In this document: piece after piece, positions 11,701 through 23,700 of the stretch
Position numbering within the stretch: the first letter of the stretch is position 1
Layout of the letters: each line of letters starts with the position of its first letter
Assembly (NCBI GenBank): GCA_028023455.1
Contig: JAQFVV010000027.1
Location: 9,547,845 to 9,611,844 of the forward strand
Source: Epiperipatus broadwayi
Lineage: Eukaryota; Onychophora; Udeonychophora; Euonychophora; Peripatidae
Direction: 5' to 3'
DNA length: 64,000 nucleotides
Translations under genes and position numbers: made by a program
Notes under the pieces: generated by a model
The model's database searches: none
The model's input: only the letters and a program-made list of their open reading frames with translations
What the model was told of the DNA's origin: nothing

Positions 11701-13497
11701 TGAAAATAACAATAACTCCCAATGTTATTTCAAGAAATGAAGATATCTAGGAGATACTATTGCGAGCCCTAATATGAATCTGGTTAGTCACTACATCAAG
11801 CAGTAGACTAGAATAGTTAAACACCTTACTAGCAAGAAATTACAAAAAGGAATCAGCTAGCATCTATCTTGGAGAGAAATTTGATCTGGCAGATGGTTAA
11901 TTAAATTTGATTTCCCTAAATATTGCTTGAGTATCATATTATGTTTATCAACAGTCATGGTTGTATTTGTCTTCTTTGGAAATGGAATTTAACAACTTCT
12001 AATGTAAATAATTGTGTTCAAATGGAAAGCATGAATCATGCAGTTATGATTGCCCAATTTGTATATATGGGCAAAATTCATGCCCTAAATGAATTTATCT
12101 TCCATTGGAATCTACAGATTACTTTATGTTTGCATATAGTTTGCTATTTCCATATGGTAGAACCACAATTAATTTCAGAGCATTTGAAGGAATGAACAGT
12201 GGATTTGTCAGTAACTGATGATTAATGGAAGCTAAATGATCTACTAGAAATTTTGATGATGCTTCCCATTGATCTTTTAGATTTGATAAATTTATTCAGT
12301 GAAGTGTAGTTGTAAAACATTGCAATGATAGGAAATGATGTATCTTACTTAACAATGAATCATGATTTTGCCTAAACTATAATGGCCAAATAGTAATATG
12401 ATTCTGAGATAGCTGTTATGATATTGTTATTCTAATAGATGTCTTTAATGGAAATGGTGTTAATGATTGATAGCATGGTTGAAATTTTGTGGCTTGTGAA
12501 GTTGGTGATTATCCCTTAGACAAAATCACACGGACAACATATCTCACCATTGCATACAAAGAATCCAATTGTTTAATCCCCTATTCAATTTTCAGACCTA
12601 TCCTTATCATGCATGTACAGAGCATTATTGATTGATGTCTAAAACAGATTTATGCTCTTGTATTGTCAATAAATTATAGAAATCTTGGTATGAAGTAATG
12701 ATTTCATCCTAGTAACATGATTCCACCTCTTTATCATTCAAACTGAGCATATACCTCACGACATCAGAAAGCTAATACTGAAGATTGCTTTTTATATCCT
12801 GGATTAATTACTCACTCCTATAATGCAATCTTTAAACAGGATGAAACCTACTAGCACTAGCAAGTCTATGCCATTGTTATGGTTAGATGATATCAACTGA
12901 AGATATGTGTAGTATACAAAGGAAAGGTTTAATGTAAGCCATCTCAGTTACTGGCACAATGATCCATGATGTTTTAGCACCAAATAATCATTTGATTTAG
13001 GGGACTAGATTCAAAACTTTTTGCTGTTGAGTTGATGCTCTTCAAGAGGCTAAGAATCTTGGGGCAAAAATCAAAATATGCAGTAGTTTTTGGCAGTATG
13101 ATTTATGTGTGGATATTGAGTAAGGTAGGTAAATCATCCCTAAATATTTCTTGGCAATGTAACCCTAAATATTTCTTGGCAATGTAAAGATTGTTGTAAT
13201 ATCTTTTCACGGAAGCACAGTGGAGATTTTCTGCTCAGCTAACCAATTTACAGCTTAGTGAAGTGTAAGCCCTTTTCTTGTTTTATTCCTAAGCTAAGAA
13301 TAGCTGCATACGCATTTGCTGACCAGTGATGAGATGGATTGGTTATGTACCGACTAAATGAAAAAAATTCCAAGTTTCTTCTTGGTTTGATTCCTAGGCT
13401 ATAAGCGTAACTAATGAATATATAATCACTACACCATGAGGTGTGATGGTAATCTTTATATTGTAACAGTGATTATAGTTTCTGCATTATTCTAGGT
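11701..13497. other. Intergenic sequence without a recognised gene
   Basis: It contains an uninterpretable open frame (11923-12195) and a 24-bp duplication at 13137-13184 (CCTAAATATTTCTTGGCAAT twice). No coding similarity was recognised. Confidence 0.4.
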
Positions 13498-13809
13498 CAG
13501 GGGTGGAGAACCTATTTTCTGCCAAGGGCCATTCGGATATTTATAATCTCATTCGCAGGCCACGCATAATTATCGATTTAAAAATTAGCTTGCTATATAT
13601 ATTTGCTCAACGCTGTATTTAATTTACCTCTGATAGAATAAAGTAGAATTATTATAAAGGTTAGTGAGAAATATGTCGTTGAGAAAATAAATATTTTATT
13701 TATTTGCACATTTGGACCACATTACGTGTGTGTATAAATTGAAGATTTCTACAGGAGTATTTTATATATGTTGTAAAAATGTCTGAAGGCTGGAGGTTCC
13801 CCATTCCTG
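13498..13809. mobile_element. Non-autonomous hAT element (MITE)
   Basis: The ends CAGGGGTGGAGAACCT and GGAGGTTCCCCATTCCTG are imperfect inverted repeats of the hAT type. The interior starts with the widespread GGCCATTC...GCAGGCCACGC motif of hAT MITEs. Flanking octamers TTCTAGGT and CTCCATGT match at five of eight positions, consistent with an old 8-bp target duplication. There is no transposase. Confidence 0.7.
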
Positions 13810-14637
13810 CTCCATGTTATAAATTCTTAAATAAAATGTTTGAGGAAGGTAAATTCAGAGGATACTGATTAAATGAGTAGGGAAAATTTGATTAAATGAA
13901 CAGGGATAGCTTTTTTTTTTTTTTCATCTTTGTAAGGGAGTGAGCTTGACTTTTGAATCTATTACTGTAGAGCAAGTATGGTATGCTTGACAGTTACAAA
14001 AATCCTTGTGTACGCCAGAGCCATGGATCTGTTGGAAGAGGTGGTGGTCGAATTCTCATAAACGTCTAACACAATGGCATACTTGGAACTATTGATCAAA
14101 ACAAAATTTAATAACATAAAAACATTTGTTAAGAATCTCAATTAGGTCATTGCGGCCAGGAAGAGCTAGGTATATTTTTGTCGACCAATATATCAGCTTG
14201 TTAACTAAGTTTGATTATGAGTTAGCTGCCCCCCCCCCCAAAAAAAAAATGCCATGATTAAATACCTGGATTTGAATTCAAAGTCATGGATATTGAATTA
14301 TTACATCTCAAGATTTGTGTATATATATATAAGGTATGTGCGTAAAATGCATGTGAAGATTTTTATGAATGTTGAAAAAATAATACCTGTTAATATCCAA
14401 TTAAGAAAATTTAAGTTTACATTTTCAGAGCGGTGGGGGTGGATATTTGCTAATTTTTTAAATAGTGCTTTTTATTGGTGGGGGTGGATTTTTTAAATAG
14501 TGCTTTTTATTTTTATTGATTTTTTTTTTTTAATCGCCATTGTAACAAATATATAACCCCCCCCCCCCATAAATCATTTTCTTTAATTTTTTATTTTAAT
14601 CTATCGTATTTAAATTTGAACTTTTTTCTATTTTTAG

Positions 14638-14703
14638 TACACCAGGTGGAAATACCCTGAGTGCGGCTGAGCACACCTGTGCCTTGATAATAGCCCTGTC
14701 AAG
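14638..14703 (+). CDS. PHGDH: PHGDH exon (first one in the window)
   Basis: The exon follows a pyrimidine-rich acceptor ending in TTTTTAG and ends at AG|GTAAGT. It enters with the last base of an Asn codon and leaves with two bases of an Arg codon. It encodes [20 protein letters not shown] and a final Ser, which matches the conserved MNTPNGNSLSAAELTCGMI stretch of animal PHGDH. The preceding exon should end in the codons for ILVMN, but I could not find it in 1-14637. Confidence 0.93.
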
Positions 14704-17700
14704 GTAAGTGTTTTAGTTTTCTATTTTGAAGGTGGTTATGGCCTACTTTCTTTCTTTTCAAGGTGAAACGGTAGGAGAAAGTGTGTCAGTTGGCCTCGTG
14801 TAGAATGCTTGATTGCGTGTGGCCCAGTTTTTGTGTCTGACACAGACTAAGGTGACCTGGGTTAAGGACGTTAGAAGTTTATACTCTAATTTACCTGACC
14901 TGGACTTTGTTGTAGGTTTACGGTCAGGTGCAGAATTGAATGAGAGCGTTGAATAATTAGTTCACCTACTAAAAAGACTGATTTGTTGCACTCGTTAATA
15001 AACCTGGTGAAATAATAAAGAGAATACCGGTATAAATATTTAATTTTGAAAAAAATAATAATAATAATTAGAAAGTGATTTTTTTTTGCCTTTCTACTTA
15101 CAGGTGTCAACAGGGAGGTAATAATAATTAAAGTGTATTACTTTACAAAGACGTGATAGATTTAATTCTTATTTAGGAAATTAAAATTTGCATATTGATA
15201 AATATTTATCATTAATCCAAATTAATTAAATACATATAAAATAAAAATTATGCATTGTTACACATGAGCACACACATTCACATTTATTTAAGAATCACAC
15301 ACATATGTACACACACTACCATAAATATATATCCAGACATTGACACATATATATATATATGTTCCGGAAAAGTCTTATAACGTAGTGACTAGTTTTCCCA
15401 AGACCTGAGTTCAAATCTAGTCCAAATAAAATTTGGGAAATTTTTTCGTTTTTTTTTTTACAGGTAGCTTGCCCACAGTTAATCCAGGTAACCATTCAAA
15501 ATCGATTGGTAAATGAGTATTAGCCGTACTTAACTAAAACTGTTAAAATCCACATTGTTTGGAAAGTCTACTGGGTGTTTCTTTTTCACTTTTCTCTATT
15601 AATGGCTTCTCTCTACAAGAAGCTAATGGAAAAGTTTTGCCTTGTAGTGGGGGATTCCTCTATGAAGAGTCATTGGATTTACTTCCAGAGGACCACATAC
15701 AAACTGCAATAATCTATTGAAGCAAAGTGATATTTAGTTATTGGTTTGAAGTGAATATAATGAAGAAAGCAAGGAAGATAAATTTATTTTTCTTAAGCAA
15801 ACTGGTTATTCAATGATCATATGCTACATGGTTTTGTGTAATGGAAGACTGGAAAGCTTCAATATTATTTTACATGAATCTGTACATTGGTATAGGGACA
15901 GACTCTGCAGCTCAAGATCCATAGACAGTGGCCCAGTTGTATTATTCGATTGCTCAAACTTTTTATGAACTCCTGGGCATTAAACCGCACGCACGATACA
16001 TTGGTATAATATATAGACTCTTCGACTCAAAATTAGTACTTGGAACTTTTTATGAATTCCCAAACACCAAATCATTTGATTATTTTGCATTGTATGGATC
16101 AGTACATTGGTATAGTAGCCGAACTCTTGTTCAGAGTTCATGAATATAGCCCGGGTCTCTCACTTCCAGTGTTCAAACTTCTTATGAACTCCCAAGTATT
16201 AAACCATTTGGTCATTATTTTTAATAGTTCGGTCCACTTGTTTCACATCGATATGGCAATCCTAGATGTTAAATGTTATAAAATACATTCATGTTGGTTG
16301 ATAAATAATATGAGAGGTGTTGGTAAAATATTGTTTTTAGAAGATACAAAAACATTTGAAGATGGCAATAATATATTGAATTTTTTTTAAAAAAAATATA
16401 TTAATTAAAATTACATCTTTACTATCTTCACATATAGATATATATATATGGAGAGAGAATATACAATTTGGAGATTCAGTTATTTGATCTTACGCAGCGT
16501 TTATGTGAAATCAGAGGTGGTGTTTGATATTTTTGTCTGGATATTATTCTTGGTTTAATTTGATTTTGAAAATTGAACCAAGTGTTTCGAGATAGTCTTA
16601 CGAACAAATATTTTTGCCAGACTATAGATGCTGGTGAAGAACTCTACTGATGACAAAATTGTTTTCTGTCCAGTTGAAGAATGTATTCGAAAAATAAATT
16701 GTTTGTTTTTGACATTGCCTGTATATTTGAACAAATGTGAGCATTTTTTTTATTATCTTTATTTCACAAATCAGCAATGATTGATTACGAAGAGTTTAAA
16801 CCAAAATTATCTGCTGATCATCATCACTTAATAAATTTCTGGAAATGGAATGTTGGTTCTTTGTAATATGTAGAACAATTGCCACATATCTTTTTTTTTC
16901 TTTCCATATGTCATAGCATCGGCCGGGAGGCGAACCCGCAACAACTGTCTGCAACCAACTGCTTGCAAGGCAGCTGTGCTGAAATCTCGGCTAACAACGC
17001 TTGACTTTTTCATTAACTAATATACCTTGACCAAATTGTTATATACAATACTATAATTTGCACCTTTGCTCCTGATATTTTGCTTTTAAGCATTTGCCTG
17101 ACAACAAAAAACACTTCTGTAGTGCTTTTTGAATATTTTATGAGTCTCTTCATTTGTCTATATTGTAACCAATCTATTCAATAAAATATTGGAAAGAACT
17201 TTGGCTGTAATAGATAACAATGACATTCCATGATAAAATTGTTACCTTTTCTGTCCCCTTTATTTTTTATTGGAACAGTAGATATATCTTTCACATCTGG
17301 CACACAATTTCATCAATCAATATATTCCTAAAATAAATTCCAAGAACTTTGAAATCAGCATATCATCATTATATTTTAAAAACCTGTCAGGAGGCCTACA
17401 GATTTCATTTTACAATTACAAAAGTATGTTTTATCTTCCCTAATAGTGCTGGATATTTTTGCCAATTTTTTTTTTTTGTGTTGTTAATTCAGAAGATGCT
17501 CAAAATTCTCACGTCACCTATACAAAATATTATTATGTAGAGGAATGGCATTCATGAATTTAATAAGATTATGATATCATTTTTCAGGTCCATATGTTAT
17601 GTTTAATGTTTTAAAAAAAAGATCTATAAGTTTACAAAATTTTATAGTTGTAATCTACCAATCATATTTAAGATCTCTTATCTTATCATTTGTTGAAATC

Positions 17701-20700
17701 AGCTGTTAAATCTTACTACTTATGAGGCTCAGCATTCAATTTATTATAATGTCAAACAGAAAAGCCATGTTTTTTGTTTTTTTAAATCAAATCATTAATA
17801 TTATAATGTGTCAAGGAACCCAGGAGAAGATATCATATTCATATAACACTTCATAGGAGAATTCATGTATGTTTGAAATTCCAAATTGGCAATTTAAGTG
17901 TTTAATAAGTATTGAAATTTAATGCCAGTAGTTGTTGTTTTAAAGATTGAATATTATATTTCCTACCAATGTGGTTGGAATAAATCGTATATTTTTTATT
18001 AAAATTATTTTAATCTTGATGGCTACTATTCTACAATCAGTCTGTCCTTGTAAATGCTGTTTTTACATTAACTTTTTTCATGAGCGATTAAATTGGAGGT
18101 ATAACCAGTTTAAAAATAATGTGTTTTTAGTTGACCACATTTGCATGTAAGACCAAATGGCAAAGGTTACACGTGCTTTTGAGAGCATAACAGATATATT
18201 ATTCAATGATCAACTTGATAATGCCCCGATTATTTTATACCTTTATAATACTCTTAAATGTTTTAATTGAAGCATATTGGAGACGAGCATAGATAAAAAA
18301 AAATCCATTCCGATGAAAAATTTTGTGAATAGAGGAATAATAGCGTGGGTTAATGCACACTTTCTTTCATTTATAATTGCAAAATCAGAACTAAGTTTTG
18401 AGGCAAAACTGCAAAAGAAATTATAATAGCTGTCATAATATTTGACTCTATGTCTATCCATTTCAAAATCAAGCAGTTAAAAATTATATTTAACAATGTA
18501 AAATGTTTTTAACAGCAGTTCAAACAGGTTGTCTTGGGTTCAAAATCTTAGCCTGATTGGAATTCCACATTGAAGGTAAAATGGAGTTAAAGATGGTTAT
18601 TGGGCACATGTCTGCATTCCTTCCAACTTTGAGTAGGCAAAACCCAGAATCAAGTCTTGGAAGGATAGGGATTTTATTTGCATTTGATAATCACTGGTTA
18701 CTCACTTTTACGTTAGATGGCATTAGAAAACTCTTGTCTTACGATATATCTAGAATTGTATGGAAAGGGAGTTGCAGTAGCAGGGTTAACATAAGGTACT
18801 GTGTTAAGTAAAGTGGTATTAGATTGCTTAGAAAAAGTACAAAGGGAAGTAGGAAGACATACATTAGATGCAGAGGTGCGGACAGCAAAGGAAGCAATTC
18901 AAGGAGAAATGAGATGGTCAAGTTTTTATATGAGAGATGCAAAAAGTAAAATGTTTGGTAGGTTGCAGTTTATGGATAATAAAAGAATAGTATTTAATTG
19001 GGTTACAAGTAAAGGCAGACAACAAGATGGGGGAAAAATATAATGCGGTATGTAAAAGATTTGGATAAAGAATTTATATCAGTATACTTGTACAAAAGGT
19101 GGGATGATTGTGTTAGGAGGATTGTTTAGTGTTATAGTGGTAAGGAATGGGATAAACGAATAGATGCATTAGTAAAGAATAGGTAGTTGGAGAGATGGAA
19201 AACTAGTATGGAGAGTAAAAAGAATTTAAATATACAAGTTAATTTATAATAATTGCAAGGAAAGTAGTTTATTGTTTAAGGCTCGAACGGGATTTTTAAC
19301 AACAAGAGAATATACATGTAAATGGAAAAATATGGTGATTTAGTCTGCAAATTGTGTAAGGAAGGCATAGAATTAATATTAGGCATCTGTTGATTGAATG
19401 TAAATGCTTGAAAGCAGAAAGGGTACAAATAATGAAGTTATTGAAGAATAAATATTAACAAAGTGATTATAAAGAAAGTGGGTTATTGGTTTTTATGTTG
19501 GGTTTGGGAGAAGATAAGGGGGATTTAGATATAAAGGCCATAGAGTTGACAAAGCTTATGTTGTGGAAATGGGATGGAGGAGATTATGGGAAAGCTTAGG
19601 GTGGGGAATGAAAGGGAAAGGTAAAGTGGCTAACAGTGTCGCTGAGAGATTCCTAACTCCGTTTAAGGCGAAGACACAGTACATCACATCACATATATTG
19701 TTTAAGCTGGTTAAGTTTGGTGATTTGTGGTTAAGAATGTTTCAGTATAGCATATATTAGGGAGCTGCAATTAGTCAAAGTGTTATAAGTTTTTCTAGAA
19801 AAAAAAAAGTTTACTGCAGAGAAAATCAATAGAGGAGTTGTATAGCAAGATCAGCATGACATGTATGTGAATGTATTTGTGACTTCCCTAATCCGTCTAT
19901 GCAAAGTGCATCTTTAATTTTTTGTTCTGTTTTTTTTTTTTTCTGGATTAGAGTGGCTGTACTCATTTTGCAAGTAGCTGCTAATGAGCGAAATCTTTCA
20001 GGATAACTTGCTTTAACTGCACAAAATAGCAATGTATTACTTTTTATTCCGTATACAGTTTTATTTTGTTTAATTGTAATAGTACAGAAAGAAATAATTA
20101 AAATGTGAGATGAAACGATAAAGATTTAATGCCAAACTTTGATTACATTAATCAATGATATTGGCTTCAAAATCATATACTATTTTATATAGTGCTTTAT
20201 TCTATCTTACATTAAAACATATATATAATTATTGCTTTATAATTAATTGCTACATTTGCCTTTCTTTATTTACAATAAGATCTGATGATAGTTGTAAGTT
20301 TTTATTTACTATTTTTATACATCTTTAAAATTTTTTATCTATATATATGATTACACAACTAATATTTTATAGAAAAGTAAAATATTTTAATGTAAATCTG
20401 AATAGATGTAAATTGTACTTTTTATACTGACCATATTTTAAAGTCTTTTGATTACATATTCTGTAGGTCCCTGCCACAAGCAATGGCATCAATGAAAGCA
20501 GGCAAATGGGATCGTAAAACATTTATGGGAAATGAATTATATGGTAAAACCTTAGTCATTGTTGGTCTAGGACGTATTGGCAAAGAAGTTGCTCTGCGAA
20601 TGCAATCTTTCGGCATGAAGGTTAATATTTATTTTAAGTTAATTTTATTAATGATTTGCTATTAAAAAAAATTGTAACATTTTTTTGCCTTGTTTACTTT

Positions 20701-23700
20701 AATTTAGACAATTGGATATGATCCTATAATCCCTGCTGAAATCACTCACCAATTTGGTGTTGAGCAAATGCCTCTGGAAGAGCTTTGGCCTTTAGCTGAT
20801 TATATTACTGTACATACACCCCTTTTACCAGAAACAACAAGTTAGTATTACTCCTAATTTTTTCAACAGCTTTTTTTTTAATAACATGAATTATTTAAAA
20901 TTTAAATGAAAATGTAATTAAATCAAAAATTTAACAAAGTAAAATGAAATGAATCCAGATTACTGCATTTAGCGTCAAATTAAGATCATGGCAAGTATTT
21001 TTTTTATCTTGTTCTTATTGGAGATTAAAGTATGATGGTCTTTATGTATATTTGTCAATGCACCCAATTAGATTACATTACAAGATCGCCATTTTCTATG
21101 CTTACACAAGATTGCCATTTTCTATGCTTACACAAGTTGTTAAAACAGTAGCAAACGCTATACAGTAGTGCCGCTCAGCGTCAGCCATAATAATCAATAA
21201 ATGCTGTGCTCTCGGATCCTAAAATCCTCGCTGATGTAAGCGACTAGCTAAAAACTAGTCTGGTGATATTGGATGAATAGCCCTAGGTAGCGATTTTATG
21301 CAAAACCTCCTAGCATCCATAGATTACTATTGCTTGTACTGGGTGGCACTACTGTATGGAAAGTTTGTTGCTGTATTTAGATTACATTACCAAAATTAAA
21401 TTTTTGCCTTTATGACTTGCTAGTCATTAAATTCTAATATTTAAATTGAATGTGTATCTTGCAAAACTGAGATAACCTAATTAGGAGGCACCTTTTTTTT
21501 TGATCTTTTGATTTTACCATTCATCTTGCGTTGAAATCGATACTGAGTTTCACCTTTCGATTTCTAATAATTTTTATTCCTAATGAAGATCTGTATCTTT
21601 TTTATGTTTATTATTTTTTTCTATTTTGCTCTGCTTTTTTGTCTATCTTTATTGTCATGTCTCATTATTTGCCTTGCATAGTTTGATGCAGTGGTAGAGT
21701 AGCGAATTCTGGAACTCAAGGTCCATAGATTGTGATTCTGCTCTATCACTTCCAATACTCGGTCATCTGAGTAATAAATTATTTGATTTTACTCTGCATG
21801 TTTGGCGCAGTGATAGAGTAGCAGATTAGAGTTCAAGGATTGTAACTCCAACTATCATGTATGGTATTCAAACGTCACATGAATACCCAAGTAATAAACC
21901 ATTTGATTTAAAACAATAAAATATCATATGACTCTATCACATGACTCCAGCTTACATATTCTTTTAGCAGCATGTCTTTTCATCATCTCTATGCCACTAT
22001 ATCCCCAGACTAGGTTCAACCTTATAATTTTCATCAATGCGGAGCTTTGGATGTTGGATCAATGCATCCCCTTTCTAGTGCTATTATTTACCTCTCTTTT
22101 TTATTATCAAGCTATCGGTCCAATTAGCCTCTATAATTATATAGAATTGAAACCAGTTCAGTTTCTATTAAGATGGTATTTTTCTATCTCATATGGAAAT
22201 GGAAAAAAACTTATCTTTTCTTATAATCAAGATTAAACTACTAATTATTCAAGCTGTAATATGTTTTAACCCTTTGAAAACCAGGCAGCCATTGTTAATT
22301 TTTAAAAAAATTTACCCTAACTCTAATAACTTAGATATTTTGTGTTTGAATGTAATAAATATAAAAAAAACATGTTGTAAAAGCAAGGTCATATATGAAA
22401 GAATGTAATGAAGCTGTTAAAATAATCATTTCATAAAGAAAAAGTTAAAAAAAATATTATTTATAATAGTTTTAAGAATGTTTATTTTTACACTGATTCA
22501 CAAATCCTAAATTTTGAAATTCAAATGATAAAATGACACTTTCATAAACAGCTTCATCACATCCGTCACAAAATTTCAAAAAAAAAGATGTATTGGAAGT
22601 CTTACCTGAGGTAATTTTTCACTGAGAAAATTACTAAAACAGCGGCCTTGCTGTGGTCCATTTTTCTTCTAGAGCCAGATGTGTCCATTTGTTCAAAAGT
22701 ACCTATAACAAAATGAATGGTTTTTAGTGGAGAAAAAAGTAACAGAGCAGTGTATTGAAAAATAAATAAATAAACTCATGAAAAATAAAATGAATAAAAA
22801 TAAATCAATAAAGATAATTTTTATTATTATTAACAATGATTACATGTGTGGAAGAAAGGCTGAGTTCAAATACATGGCACTATAACACAGAGTGGATGGA
22901 TTGATGAAGCCAGAAACTGTGTATAAAATATCCTATATTACATGAAATTCCAGTTATGTAACATAAACTTGTATATAAATATATTTATTATTTTGCATAA
23001 AAGATATGAAGAAAGGCTGAGTTCAAATACATTGCACTATAACACAGAGTGGATGGATTGATGAAGCCAGAAAGTGTGTATAAAATATCCTATATTACAT
23101 GAAATTCCAGTTGTGTAGCATGAACTTGTATATAAATATATTTATTATTTTGCATAAAAAATATGAAGAAAGGCCGAGTTCAAATACATGGCACTGTAAC
23201 AATAAGTGGATGGATTGAGGAAGCCAGAAAATCTATACAATATCCTATATTACTTGCCTAAAATTGACACAAATCAATTGCGGGTCATAACTTTAGCACT
23301 GATGCAATAATTCATCCATAAATTCAAACTTGGTCACGCGTGATACACTATTCATATTTATAATCATGCCAAAAAATGCATAGCTCACGCATTGACAGAT
23401 TACCCCAGTCCCCAACTTTTTTCCATTCTACAGCATATTTATTTGAAAATATTATAATTTATTATTCTATAGCATATTTATTTATTTCAGTACATCGAAA
23501 ATATTATAATTTATTATTCTAAAGCATATTTATTTGTTTCAGTAAATAAAAAATATAATTTATAAAAAAAATATATATAAAAAAAAGTAATTACATACTC
23601 TTGAATGTTATCAAAAAACGTTTATTTGTTTCAGTACATCAAAAATATTATAATTTATTATTCTATAACATATTTATTTGTTTTAGTAAATATAAAATAT

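Larger units (their letters stand above)
14704..20466 (+). other. PHGDH intron with SINE tandem and LINE relic
   Basis: This 5.8-kb intron holds simple repeats at 15300-15360, three tandem SINE copies (15886-16222), a tRNA-derived SINE (16891-17003) and a LINE relic (18760-19740). The rest (17000-18550) is unrecognised AT-rich DNA. Confidence 0.6.

Noticed and set aside
11923-12195. 90-codon open frame
   Set aside because: Composition is compatible with chance, with no family resemblance and no neighbouring exons.
14150-14260. GGAAGAGCT...GTCGAC frame that faintly resembles the GRAGTGVDN motif of PHGDH
   Set aside because: Only GRA and VD match, spacing and following residues do not, and no donor in the required phase connects it to the exon at 14638.
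15928-16390. Overlapping open frames of 71 and 116 codons
   Set aside because: They run through tandem SINE copies; the apparent protein repeats are the SINE repeats translated.
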